A stretch of DNA of 14,370 nucleotides from Theodoxus fluviatilis (Eukaryota; Mollusca; Gastropoda; Cycloneritida; Neritidae): positions 1-14,370 of the forward strand of contig JAWQFJ010025591.1 of NCBI GenBank assembly GCA_034096865.1. Direction: 5' to 3'. Within the stretch, counting starts at the first letter, position 1. Each line of letters opens with the position of its first letter. Shown piece after piece: positions 4,901 through 12,862 of the stretch. The notes below the pieces were generated by a model. It did no database searches. It was not told the origin of the DNA and worked only from the letters and a program-made list of their open reading frames with translations. A program made the translations under genes and the position numbers.

Positions 4901-7704
4901 AAAAACAAATAGGGTCAGTAGATCTGCCTGAACTTTTTTTGTAGGGTTTTCTTTGAAGAAGAGGCCAGATTAGACATAAAAATTTCTCTTTCGCTGAAAA
5001 TGCTTATACTTAAATAGCAGTTTCCTTAAGGTTCAAAGAGCAGAGAAGATGAAACAGCATGCAGTTTGTTGTTTACCATCAATTTCTTTCTTTCTTTTTT
5101 CCTTCCTTTTGCATGATTAAAAAAAAAAGTTTATTGTCAGCAAGAGAAAAAAAAGGTCGGATTATGGTAACCACAACAATGTTTTCTTTTAGCCTTAGCC
5201 GAGAGCTAGGTCTGCATGGGGAAGGCAGCAAGGGACGGAGAGAGGTGGTATGGGACAACACAGACGTAACTGTGCATCCTGCCTCTCTGCTGCAGTGGCG
5301 GCCTGCTTGATGATGGTGTTGGACGACGATGTGACAGCAGAGGAGGCCATTCAAGCCGTGCGGGAACTGAGAGGCCCTGGTGCCATTCAGTCAGTGAAGG
5401 TGAGTGAGTCTTTCTTGCTTTGGCTCTAGTTCATGCAAGTTCAAGGGAAGCCTGAGCCATGCCTCTCTGCACTGTCACATCCTATCTCCTCCTCCTCCTC
5501 CTCCCTTCACCTCCTCCTCCTCCTCCTCCCCCTCCTCTTCCTCCTCCTCCCCCTCCTCCTCCTCCTCCTTTATCTCCTCGTCCTCCCCCTCCCCCTCCCC
5601 ATCTCCATCTGATAAAAAATTTGCACAGAAGGTAACTTCTAATATCTCTTTACAGAGCAATGTAGGATGTACACTGAATTTGTCAAGAACAAAAGTTGTG
5701 AGTCTATGTACTGAGCCGTGTCGTCCGTCCGTCCGTCCGTCCGTCCGGGCGTCCGGGCGTAAAAAACTTAAACGTTGGATTTTTCTCGGAGACAATTAAG
5801 TCTATCAACACCAAATGTGGCATGATGGTGTATGATGACAAGGCCTCAAAAAACATACATAGTGACTTGACCTTGCTTCAAGGTCAAGGTCACAGGAGCC
5901 ATAAATGTGGTCTCAAAAACAGTCATTTTTCACATTTTCCCAATTTTCTCCCACGTTATTGAGAATGGCGACCTTAGCTACAAGTGGTATATAGGTCAAA
6001 GCAAGCCCTATCTATTGATACCAGTTTGGTTGACCTTGCTTCAAGGTCAAGGTCACAGGAGCTCTTCAAAGTTGGATTGTATACATATTTTGAAGTGACC
6101 TTGACCCTGAACTATGGAAGATAACTGTTTCAAACTTAATAATTATGTGGGGCACATGTTATACTTTCATCATGAGACACATTTGGTCACATATCATCAA
6201 GGTCAAGGTCACTTTGACCCTTATGAAATGTGACCAAAATGGGGTAGTGAACCACTAAAAGTGACTATATCTCATGGTAGAAAGTGCCAATAAGCACCAT
6301 TGTGCTTCCTATGTCTTGAATTAACAGCTTTGTGTTGCATGACCTTGGATGACCTTGACCTTGGGTCAAGGTCACATGTATTTTGGTAGGAAAAATGTGT
6401 AAAGCATTTCTTTGTGTATGATGTCATTGGTAGGTTTAGTTGTTTGACCTTGACCTTGAAGGTCACCTGAAGGTCAATGTCATATAAAGGTCAAGGTCAA
6501 GCATGTGAGTCGTATGGGCTTTGCCCTTCTTGTTAATGAATATGGTCTCTGTTTGAAAAAGAAAAAAGGTGAAAACTTGATGACCCAAAAGTTGCAAAGA
6601 TGCACTCCCCCCCTTGTTTATTATCTTACATGCTTCATGTTGCAGTATGCGACAAAAATGGATTCAAACAAAACAAGAAGGGCAAAGCCCATACGACTCA
6701 CATGCTTGACCTTGACCTTTATATGACCTTGACCTTCAGGTGACCTTCAAGGTCAAGGTCAAACAACTAAACCTACCAATGACATCATACACTAAGAAAT
6801 GATTTACACATTTTTTTCCTACCAAAAAAACGTGTGACCTTGACCCAAGGTCAAGGTCATCCAAGGTCATGCAACACAAAGCTCTTAATTCAAGACATAG
6901 GAAGCACAATGGTGCTTATTGGCACTTTCTACCATGAGATATAGTCACTTTTAGTGGTTCACTACCCCATTTTGGTCACATTTCATAAGGGTCAAAGTGA
7001 CCTTGACCTTGATGATATGTGACCAAATGTGTCTCATGATGAAAGTATAACATGTGCCCCACATAATTATTAAGTTTGAAACAGTTATCTTCCATAGTTC
7101 AGGGTCAAGGTCACTTCAAAATATGTATACAATCCAACTTTGAAGAGCTCCTGTGACCTTGACCTTGAAGCAAGGTCAACCAAACTGGTATCAAAAGATA
7201 GGGCTTGCTTTGACCTATATACCACTTGTAGCTAAGGTCGCCATTCTCAATAACGTGGGAGAAAATTGGGAAAATGTGAAAAATGACTGTTTTTGAGACC
7301 ACATTTATGGCTCCTGTGACCTTGACCTTGAAGCAAGGTCAAGTCACTATGTATGTTTTTTGAGGCCTTGTCATCATACACCATCATGCCACATTTGGTG
7401 TTGATAGACTTAATAGTCTCCGAGAAAAATCCAACGTTTAAGTTTTTTACGGACGCCCAGACGGACGGACGCCCGGACGGACGGACGGACGACACGGCTC
7501 AGTACATAGACTCACTTTTGCTTCGCATGTGAGTCAAAAACGGAAAGTTGGTTCGGGTGGGGGTCTTTTGAACATTTTGCAGCTTTTCCCTTCTTTCTTT
7601 CTGTCTTTCTTTCACAGCAATTCAATTTTCTGCACGACTTCAGAGAGTACCTTGCACAGCAGGTAAAGGAGGATGAATCAAACCGCCGCTCCTTGTCGAG
7701 ATGA
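1725..7704 (+). CDS. CDKN3: CDKN3 / KAP phosphatase, partial gene (four 3' coding exons)
   Basis: The coding exons are 1725-1947, 3687-3718, 5296-5399 and 7618-7704. All three introns are GT-AG and the reading frame is kept across every junction. The joined product is about 148 residues and aligns with the C-terminal two thirds of vertebrate CDKN3 (212 aa in human). Shared blocks are CTRGELNKYRVP, the general-acid segment HHNPFPDG, the P-loop CYGGLGRSCLV, AIQAVRELRGPGAIQSVK, and a C-terminus QFNFLHDFREYLA ending in RRSLSR. CDKN3 is a dual-specificity phosphatase that removes the activating phosphate from the CDK2 T-loop threonine. Catalytic Cys (3688-3690), Arg (3706-3708) and general-acid Asp (1859-1861) are all present. 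The residue before the catalytic Cys is Gln instead of the usual His. The first exon here starts within a codon, so exons for the N-terminus lie to the left, outside the window. Confidence 0.93.
1996..2090. repeat. C-rich low-complexity tract
   Basis: Nearly every base is C, with interspersed CCTCC, CCAACCCC and CCACC. It starts about 50 bases after the 5' splice site. The tract could form an i-motif, and its complement a G-quadruplex. Proline-rich and glycine-rich open frames through it are artefacts of composition. Confidence 0.85.
2543..3275. repeat. 60-bp minisatellite, 12 units plus a partial unit
   Basis: The unit starts CACAGTAAGGCTACAAATCT, continues with AGAAGGCTGGTAGGCCC, and ends in a short ATCC run. 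Eleven units are exactly 60 bp and nearly identical. Single-base variants are seen at 2696 (G to A in one unit) and near 2919 (AAAT to AACT). The twelfth unit and the partial last one carry CAGCCACAACAAAGG at the junction and are one base longer. The unit resembles the 3' tail of the SINE family found elsewhere in this window. The uniformity suggests recent expansion or homogenisation. Confidence 0.97.
3687..3718 (+). CDS. CDKN3: CDKN3 32-nt exon carrying the phosphatase P-loop
   Basis: The exon supplies the last base of a split codon, ten codons reading CYGGLGRSCL, and the first base of the next codon. The sequence is the CX5R(S/T) signature of cysteine-based phosphatases and matches vertebrate CDKN3 residue for residue. 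Acceptor CACCCCCAG and donor G|GTAAGT are both strong. The split codon at its 5' edge is CA+A, giving Gln where the family has His. At 32 nt the exon is very short and not a multiple of three, so skipping it would remove the active site and shift the frame. Confidence 0.93.
3747..3781. repeat. CAA-rich microsatellite
   Basis: Imperfect repeats of CAA/ACA (caacaaccactacaacaata and onward) lie 28 bases after the P-loop exon donor. They are short and diverged. Confidence 0.6.
4448..4680 (+). mobile_element. diverged SINE-like copy (copy 1)
   Basis: The body begins with GTGGGTTGGGGGTAAGAATG and continues with CTCCCTGCACCAATTTGTAA, AGGCAAACAACTAG and TTGACTTA. These blocks align in order with copy 2 next to it and with the copies at 9128-9312 and 12727-12862. 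The tail is degraded, but TTAGGCCCTTAAAAACATCC (4661-4680) resembles the shared SINE tail. The conserved centre around TTCGTAAGAGGCGA in copy 2 recalls a core widespread in mollusc SINEs, from general knowledge. No RNA polymerase III head is securely attached. Confidence 0.6.
4681..4868 (+). mobile_element. SINE-like copy 2, best preserved
   Basis: Conserved blocks in order are CCTGTGGGTTCGGGG, GACCCACCGCGTTTCCCTAC, ATTCGTAAGAGGCGAATAAC, TAGGGAC, CATGACTTGATT, then the tail GGCCTTACATAGCCTACAAA followed by GGCTGATAGGCC, and an ACCA simple repeat ending near 4868. The tail folds as a two-tier hairpin: outer GGCCT/AGGCC and inner AGCCT/AGGCT around an ACAA loop. The simple-repeat end is typical of SINE 3' termini. 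It directly follows copy 1. Confidence 0.75.
5296..5399 (+). CDS. CDKN3: CDKN3 exon: helix after the P-loop
   Basis: The exon is 104 nt: two bases completing Val, then 34 codons. It encodes AACLMMVLDDDVTAEEAIQA followed by VRELRGPGAIQSVK, closely matching the vertebrate CDKN3 segment with AIDSLRDLRGSGAIQ. The acceptor is CTGCTGCAG and the donor AAG|GTGAGT. It ends at a codon boundary and joins the last exon in phase. Confidence 0.93.
5481..5610. repeat. TCC-rich polypyrimidine tract
   Basis: About 130 bases are almost only C and T on the plus strand, mostly repeated TCC with a few interruptions (TTCACC, TTTATC, TCG). Such a homopurine-homopyrimidine tract can form triplex DNA. Serine-rich and glutamate-rich frames through it are artefacts. 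Confidence 0.92.
5690..6534 (+). repeat. left arm of the inverted repeat
   Basis: It starts near CAAAAGTTGTGAGTCTATG, passes a GTCC run (5720-5760), and ends GGGCTTTGCCCTTCTTGTT. It carries GCATGTGAGTC at 6501-6511, the internal terminal repeat of its unit. The matching outer terminal repeat is missing, so the outer end looks truncated or eroded. Confidence 0.93.
6535..6671. other. spacer between the inverted arms
   Basis: The spacer is 137 bases of AT-rich sequence with a run of seven or eight C near 6607. Short GTTTGAA and TTCAAAC near its two edges are inverted and may extend the stem slightly. No gene is seen. Confidence 0.7.
6672..7535 (-). repeat. right arm of the inverted repeat, with a complete TIR-bounded unit
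   Basis: It is the reverse complement of the left arm. GACTCACATGC at 6695-6705 and GCATGTGAGTC at 7525-7535 are perfect 11-bp inverted termini bounding an 841-bp unit. A GGAC/CGGA run lies at 7450-7493. No clear target-site duplication is seen at the unit ends. Confidence 0.85.
7618..7704 (+). CDS. CDKN3: CDKN3 last coding exon with stop codon
   Basis: It encodes 28 codons, QFNFLHDFREYLA then QQVKEDESNRRSLSR, and the stop TGA at 7702-7704. It matches the vertebrate CDKN3 C-terminus (QYNYLHEFRDKLAAH and a final SRSVSR). The acceptor is TTTCTTTCACAG. An internal CAG|GTAAAG at 7660-7668 looks like a splice donor but lies in conserved coding sequence. Confidence 0.93.
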   Translation, partial: QFNFLHDFREYLAQQVKEDESNRRSLSR

Positions 7705-8570
7705 ACTGGCGCACTGACTGGTGATGGATGGAATGTACATTCAGTGCCTTGGACTTCGTTTCCAAAGCATTGCTGCTGCTCATGCTTGTTCAGCCCTGAT
7801 GTTGAGCCTTTCAAGGGGTGTGTCAGTTTCCATGTAAATTTGGCAGTAATGAAGTCAGCAGACATTGTTTTCCAGGACTGGTTTGCACAGTTTCATGCTG
7901 CTTGTAATGCTTTTTCCTTCTTTTCTGGTTTTATTTTCATCCACCACAAAGATTTATTATCGAGCAATGCTGCATGATAAACATTTTCAGAGTACTATCC
8001 AAAATGTGAGGGAGTTCTGGGTGGATTATGGCATCTCCCAACATGTGAATGTAGTCAGCAAATGATAGTAAATGGAGCTTGTACCATGACGATAGCTTTA
8101 TGCTTAGTACAAAAAATTGCTTTGTTGACTTTGCACTGAAATCTTCAAGCTTCCATGATGATTGAAAGAAAAGGTAGAATAGAATGTTTTGTGTTTTTTA
8201 ATGGGGGAAAAGTGAATACCACAGTGCACATTCTATTTGTTGAAATGATAGAAAAGAGGTAATAGATACTTTGACAGATGGGCATAATCATTTTGTTTGC
8301 ACTGAAATACACAATTCATCCTTCTTTTCTATGTGCTTTGTTGATCGTATACTTTAATATGAAGTGCACAAGACCTATACCTTTTCACACTTGCTCTAAT
8401 CAAGGCGTTTTCAACATTTTTTTACCTTTTGTGATATGCTGGAGATGTATGTTTGTTTGCAGTAAATGGAGCTTGTACATCTGGGAGAAGGGTATTACTA
8501 AACACACATGCAAACCTAGATGTTATGGTTGCATGTGATATTTGCAGATTAAAGCAATCCATAATATCAA
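7705..8570 (+). other. probable CDKN3 3' UTR
   Basis: AT-rich, non-coding sequence follows the stop directly. Its end is set by the ATTAAA at 8548-8553 and a T/GT-rich stretch after 8580. AATAAA at 8698-8703 is an alternative and would extend the UTR by about 150 bases. It contains two exact direct repeats: AGTAAATGGAGCTTGTAC at 8067-8084 and 8461-8478, and TTTGCACTGAAAT at 8130-8142 and 8296-8308. The end point is inferred, not observed. Confidence 0.65.
8548..8553 (+). terminator. candidate poly(A) signal ATTAAA
   Basis: This is the commonest variant of AATAAA, followed about 30 bases later by TTTTGTTTCC. It is the first plausible signal after the CDKN3 stop with a T-rich downstream element. 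AATAAA at 8698 is a second candidate. Confidence 0.55.
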
Positions 8571-9127
8571 GTCTCTAAAGTCTGAGTTTTGTTTCCTCCT
8601 TCCACCCCACCCACCCCTTGTAAATTTTTGGATCCTTCTCACAATGTCTTATCAATTCATTACCAACTACTGCACTAGTCACAATCTTTAGAAAGTTAAT
8701 AAATGAGACAAAACTGTCAAGTTTTCAGTTAGATTTTTCCCCTTCCTTTTTTTGAGTTGAAATGTAAACTTTAGCTCTGGCAAATCAATTGTTTTTAGTT
8801 GTGTTGAATCCAAGCACAGTGAAAGAAGAAACAGCATCTTTTTGTGTGTTTAATTTGGCTATGTGTGTGTGTGTGTGTGCGTGCGCGCGCACATGCGAGC
8901 ATGTTTGAAATGGTTTCATGAATGTAAAGCACCTGCTGTTTGTCCTTTCATCAGCTTGAATCCCCAGCTGTGAGGGCTTCAAGGCCCACTCCTCTTGCTA
9001 TAATAAGGGAATGCCCACAGCAGAGTTTAGTCACCAGGGTTTATGAGGAGTTGAAGTATGAAAGACAGACACCTGAAAAAGTTTTCCAGGCACGTCACAC
9101 TAACAAGGTAGCACCAGTTCCACCATG
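8571..9127. other. intergenic stretch, no gene recognised
   Basis: It holds a second poly(A)-like AATAAA (8698-8703) and a TG/CG repeat (8862-8896). Nothing else is recognised. Confidence 0.6.
8862..8896. repeat. TG repeat running into CG dinucleotides
   Basis: TG repeats pass into GTGCGTGCGCGCGCACATGC. The alternating purine-pyrimidine run of about 35 bases is a classic Z-DNA-prone sequence. Confidence 0.85.
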
Positions 9128-9312
9128 AATAAATGGAGTGTTATGGTCTATCAGCTGGTGCAGGCTATGTAAGGCTAATGACTACAGTATTACAAGAGCT
9201 GGTCAGAGGAGGGGCTATTGAAGTCATGATTTCCCTAGTTATTTGCTTTGGACAGTATGACCTGCACAGGGAAACATGGTGTGTCTCTCCTTACCCCCAA
9301 CCCACAGGGGAT
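9128..9312 (-). mobile_element. SINE-like copy 4, minus strand
   Basis: Read on the minus strand, the blocks are CATCCCCTGTGGGTTGGGGG, ATGTTTCCCTGTGCA, AGCAAATAACTAGGGA, ATCATGACTTCAAT, CCTTACATAGCCTGCACCAG, CTGATAGACC, then CACTCCATTTATTC. They match copy 2 in order and spacing. Divergence is clear, and the tail hairpin is weakened. Confidence 0.72.
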
Positions 9313-9470
9313 GCAACACCATGACGACCTAGCAGTCTCACAGTTGTACAGATAGCACTGATGCACTCTAGTGGGACCTCAAGCCACTTTACATCAGCAT
9401 CACGTGCTGGGAGGATGTTCCTGGGACCATGTGTGTTGGAGAGGTGAGCTCCAGAGCAGACTCTGGGAGG

Positions 9471-9522
9471 GAGAGATGGGACTCTAGAAGCTGGAGGAGA
9501 GATGGGACTCTAGAAGCTGGAG
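9471..9522. repeat. 26-bp tandem duplication
   Basis: GAGAGATGGGACTCTAGAAG plus CTGGAG occurs twice in a row (9471-9496 and 9497-9522), followed by a partial third copy. The copies are identical, so the duplication is recent. Confidence 0.85.
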
Positions 9523-9529
9523 GAGGAGA

Positions 9530-11184
9530 GATGCGCCTGACAGAAGGACAGGTTGCACTGGGATGACACCAACACCTTCAAGTGCAATCTCTGTGACTAG
9601 GCCTGTCACTCCATGGTTGGACAACACAGTCAGCAGGGTCTGTAACCGCGTGGCAACTCCAGGGCTGTGATCCACAGTTGGCCACGACTGATGGAGGCCT
9701 ACTACAGTACTCTAGTGTGTTCACTGTATTTAGATTGTACTCTGGGAAGTAGTGCTGCAATCCATGTTGTAAGGTTTTACTTGTGCTGTTCAGTGATGCA
9801 TCACCCAGGCAAGAATTGGCGACTGGAGTGATGATCAATGAGTGACTGAAGTCCAACTCCAGTAAACATGTCCTGGAGTAGCACTGTATTGGGACTGGGA
9901 GATCTTGTCATACACTTTACTTTTTATTTTATTTACAATGAACGTGTGTGAATGCTGTTTATAGCATGTACCAGTCCCGCTCACCATACAATTCAAATAT
10001 AACCCACACAAAGAATACTCTGTTTTGTTTTTGTTTAGTTTTGTGACTTTTTTTCACAAAAATTATTTTTTTAAATTCATTTCATGATTCTAAAAGAAAT
10101 CTGCAACCTGCCTTGCAGATAATTGCACTTACCCGGTAACAAATTGCAACAAGGCATGCTGCTTCATGAGCTTATACAATGTTGATGAGCAGTTCACGTC
10201 GGTCCATGGCTGCAGGCATTCGCCACAGACCACTGGGTAATCATCAACTCCAAATGACTCAAAAGCAGCACACAACCATTTGCCATGAGTAGATTCTTAG
10301 GATCAACACCAAAGTAAGCATGACAAGCACTGCATGTCCAAGAAGTAACATACAACTAAAATGGTTGTTGAAAATTTCCTGCCAGTGACTCTTCACCGTG
10401 TACCTGGGTGAATAATATCTGACAAACGCACGAAGTATAGTGATGTCCATCACATGCAGAGTCCTGTATTCAATGGCAGTGAGTGGCTAGAGGGCAGAGT
10501 TCAGGAAATCTCGGGATGATCTTGATAAACCTGCTTGGTGTTAGTTGATCACACTTATTCCATAGTGAACATGTAGCGGTGTGAGGTACACAGCACTGTT
10601 TCCTGGTACTTAATGTACACCTTGCAACTTGCATGAGGAAGTGCAGGTAGTGCAGACCCAACTTACTCCAGTATTCATTCACCATGGTGCATGCAATACA
10701 AGGTACAAAACCATAAATTCATCACATGAAACATGAATACACACTTGTGTCAGCACTTCATCAGTGCACATGACAACATGGTATTCAGATACACACCTTC
10801 ACCACACCTTAACCAGTGTATACCATAAAGCACAAGGTACAAGTTCATACATGCATTGCCATCAGACATCCTTTGATGTAAACCACACACCAAGGGCAAA
10901 ATTCACATGAGAGCTTCATGACACTCCAGGATACACAATGGTGCAGGAACCTAACATGGTTTTATTCACCATGCAACAAGGTAAAAGACAAAAAAGAAGT
11001 GTTTTCAGTCGACTTGCACATTCCAATGCATGCCATACAACATGGAGTAGAGATACACCAGACTGGTTCATCCCACTTTCCCCAGAACGCACCTCGTGGC
11101 AAGTAATGACATCATTTGTATCTGCTGGACAACAAAAGTGCTCATTGGTATGGTTGCTGGCAGTGACTTGTCAAGTGGGTAGAG
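9530..11184. other. intergenic stretch of about 1.65 kb, no gene recognised
   Basis: CpG-poor sequence rich in CATG, CACA and TCAT words, especially 10690-11000. Short open frames on both strands (for example minus-strand frames at 9484-9856, 10259-10453 and 10470-10685) show no known domain and no convincing splice structure. Confidence 0.55.
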
Positions 11185-12100
11185 AAGTAGGATGGTTGGC
11201 ACGTAAGTAGGATGGTTGGAGGGTAAGATGATTGATAGGTAAGTAGGATGGTTGGTAGGTAAGTAGGTTGGTTGATGGGTAAGTAGGATGGTTGGTAGGT
11301 AAGATGATTGATAGGTAAGTAGGATGATTGATAGGTAAGTAGGATGATTGATGGGTAAGTAGGATGGTTGGTGGGTAAGATGATTGATAGGTAAGTAGGA
11401 TGGTTGGTAGGTAAGTAGGTTGGTTGATTGGTAAGTAGGATGGTTGGTAGGTAAGTAGGATGATTGATAGGTAAGTAGGATGATTGATAGGTAAGTAGGA
11501 TGATTGATAGGTAAGTAGGATGGTTGGTAGGTAAGATGATTGATAGGTAAGTAGGTTGGTTGATGGGTAAGTAGAATGGTTGGTAGGTAAGATGATTGAT
11601 AGGTAAGTAGGATGGTTGATGGGTAAGTAGGATGGTTGGTGGGTAAGATGATTGATAGGTAAGTAGGATGGTTGGTAGATAAGTAGGTTGGTTGATTGGT
11701 AAGTAGGATGGTTGGTAGGTAAGATGATTGATAGGTAAGTAGGATAATTGATAGGTAAGTAGGATGGTTGGTGGGTAAGTAGGATGGTTAGTTGGTAAGA
11801 TGATTGATAGGTAAGTAGGATGATTGATAGGTAAGTAGGTTGGTTGATGGGTAAGTAGGATGGTTGGTTGGTAAGATGATTGATAGGTAAGTAGGATGAT
11901 TGATAGGTAAGTAGGATGATTGATAGGTAAGTAGGTTGGTTGGTGGGTAAGTAGGATGGATGGTAGGTAAGATGATTGATAGGTAAGTAGGATGGTTGGT
12001 AGGCAAGTAGGATGATTGATAGGTAAGTAGGATGGTTGGTAGGTAAGATGATTGATAGGTAAGTAGGATGATTGATAGGTAAGTAGGGTGGTTGGTAGGT
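11185..12100. repeat. 0.9-kb minisatellite of mixed 20- and 16-bp units
   Basis: About 47 units are present. The 20-mers come in three main types: AAGTAGGATGGTTGGTAGGT, AAGTAGGATGATTGATAGGT and AAGTAGGTTGGTTGATGGGT. A 16-mer, AAGATGATTGATAGGT, is the second type without four bases and occurs about 11 times. All unit lengths are multiples of four, pointing to an origin in a GGTA/GATG tetranucleotide repeat. The minus strand reads open for 326 codons of Tyr-Leu-Pro-Ile-Asn-type repeats, but this follows from the repeat having few stop codons. Confidence 0.96.
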
Positions 12101-12726
12101 AAATATTGAAGTAGGCAGCAGGGTGAGTGGAAAAGTAAATGACAAAGACATTCAGGTAGTATATGCAAACTCACCTCTACACTCTGTGCATTACTTTTTT
12201 TCAAAGATCATTGGATTATGTCAGCTGGACGTTTTGTCACAGAGAGTATAGCTATATCACAGAAATATGTATATAAACGTGAAGCTAATACTGTTAAATC
12301 AACAACAATTATATTGTGTACTTCAACTTTGATCAAAATGAAGGACTCATTCCAGCCGAGTGTTGGTAAAAGATGACGTACATAATTGTTTGCATCCATT
12401 GTGCAAACAAATGCTAGGAATTGACATAAGAACAGTCTTGGGGACAGAAATAATGACTATATCAGTGGCGGTCGTCTTGTTTTAAACTATGGAATTATTA
12501 CAAGTGAAGATACAACTCCTACCACCCCTTTATACAAAGGGTTTCAGTCAATTTTTCAGTGTGGGTCATACTGATCGTAATGCTGCATTATGGGCAGACA
12601 CTTATCTGATACTTTGAAGGGTCAGAGAAACAGGAACAAGTCCAATAAAAGAAATACATTATGTGGTGTTGTTTGTGCGTTAAAAAGGAACTTCCAACCT
12701 TGCCATTATACCTCTTTTCTTTTTCC
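12101..12726. other. unassigned stretch
   Basis: AT-rich sequence with no recognised gene, RNA or repeat. A 63-codon minus-strand frame at 12208-12399 has no family resemblance. Confidence 0.55.
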
Positions 12727-12862
12727 TCTGTGGGTTGGGGGTCAGAATAGACTCATCGCGTCTCCCTACGCGATTCGTAAGACGTATAACTAGGGACCTC
12801 GTGACTTAATTTGCACTAACACTAAACTGATAGGCCGCAAACTCCATCAATTCATTCAATCC
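12727..12862 (+). mobile_element. SINE-like copy 3, internally deleted
   Basis: The blocks are CTGTGGGTTGGGGGTCAGAA, TCGCGTCTCCCTACGCGATT, CGTAAGACGTATAACTAGGG, CGTGACTTAATT, then directly CTGATAGGCCGCAAACTCCA and TCAATTCATTCAATCC. The left half of the tail hairpin found in copy 2 is missing, so only the right half and the simple tail remain. Confidence 0.7.

Larger units (their letters stand above)
3719..5295 (+). other. CDKN3 intron between the P-loop exon and the next exon
   Basis: This intron is 1577 bases, from GTAAGT to CTGCTGCAG. It holds a short CAA-rich run (3747-3781), a possible tRNA-like SINE head near 4166-4235 (TGGCCGAGT resembles an A box), and two adjacent SINE-like bodies (4448-4868). 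The stretches 3782-4165 and 4869-5295 show no recognisable feature beyond AT-rich intron. Confidence 0.8.
5690..7535. mobile_element. long inverted repeat (fold-back element) with AAGGTCA arrays
   Basis: The left arm (about 5690-6534) and right arm (about 6672-7521) are reverse complements over roughly 830 bases, around a 137-base spacer (6535-6671). By eye they differ at only a few percent of positions, for example ATTGATACC against TTTGATACC near 5998/7193, ATTAACAGC against ATTAAGAGC, and small differences in the GTCC runs. The arms are full of AAGGTCA/TGACCTT motifs. The right arm contains a complete unit (6695-7535) with matching 11-bp terminal inverted repeats. No transposase is encoded, so this is a non-autonomous or fold-back element. 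The family is unrecognised, although similar AAGGTCA-rich repeats are common in molluscs. Confidence 0.95.
5400..7617 (+). other. last CDKN3 intron, mostly an inverted repeat
   Basis: This intron is 2218 bases, from GTGAGT to TCTTTCTTTCACAG. It contains a pyrimidine tract (5481-5610), a short unremarkable stretch, and then an inverted repeat that fills 5690-7535. The acceptor is preceded by a long T/C run. Open frames here are by-products of the inverted arms. Confidence 0.88.

Noticed and set aside
5404..5799. Serine-rich and glutamate-rich frames on the two strands
   Set aside because: They come from the TCC-rich tract and the GTCC run and have no counterpart outside low-complexity DNA.
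5907..7302. Two identical 63-codon frames on opposite strands (5907-6098 and 7111-7302)
   Set aside because: They are the same stretch seen in the two arms of the inverted repeat. Identity reflects arm similarity, not protein conservation.
7660..7668. CAG|GTAAAG as a real splice donor within the last exon
   Set aside because: The reading continues through it with clear CDKN3 C-terminal similarity (final RRSLSR and stop), so the site is probably not used, although its strength is notable.
8278..8538. 86-codon frame in the region after CDKN3
   Set aside because: It lies within the likely 3' UTR, has no recognisable domain, and is compatible with chance in AT-rich sequence.
11171..12151. 326-codon minus-strand open frame rich in Tyr-Leu-Pro-Ile-Asn
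   Set aside because: It is the translation of a 20/16-bp minisatellite whose complement contains few stop codons. The other frames show the same style of repeat peptide, and there is no unique domain.
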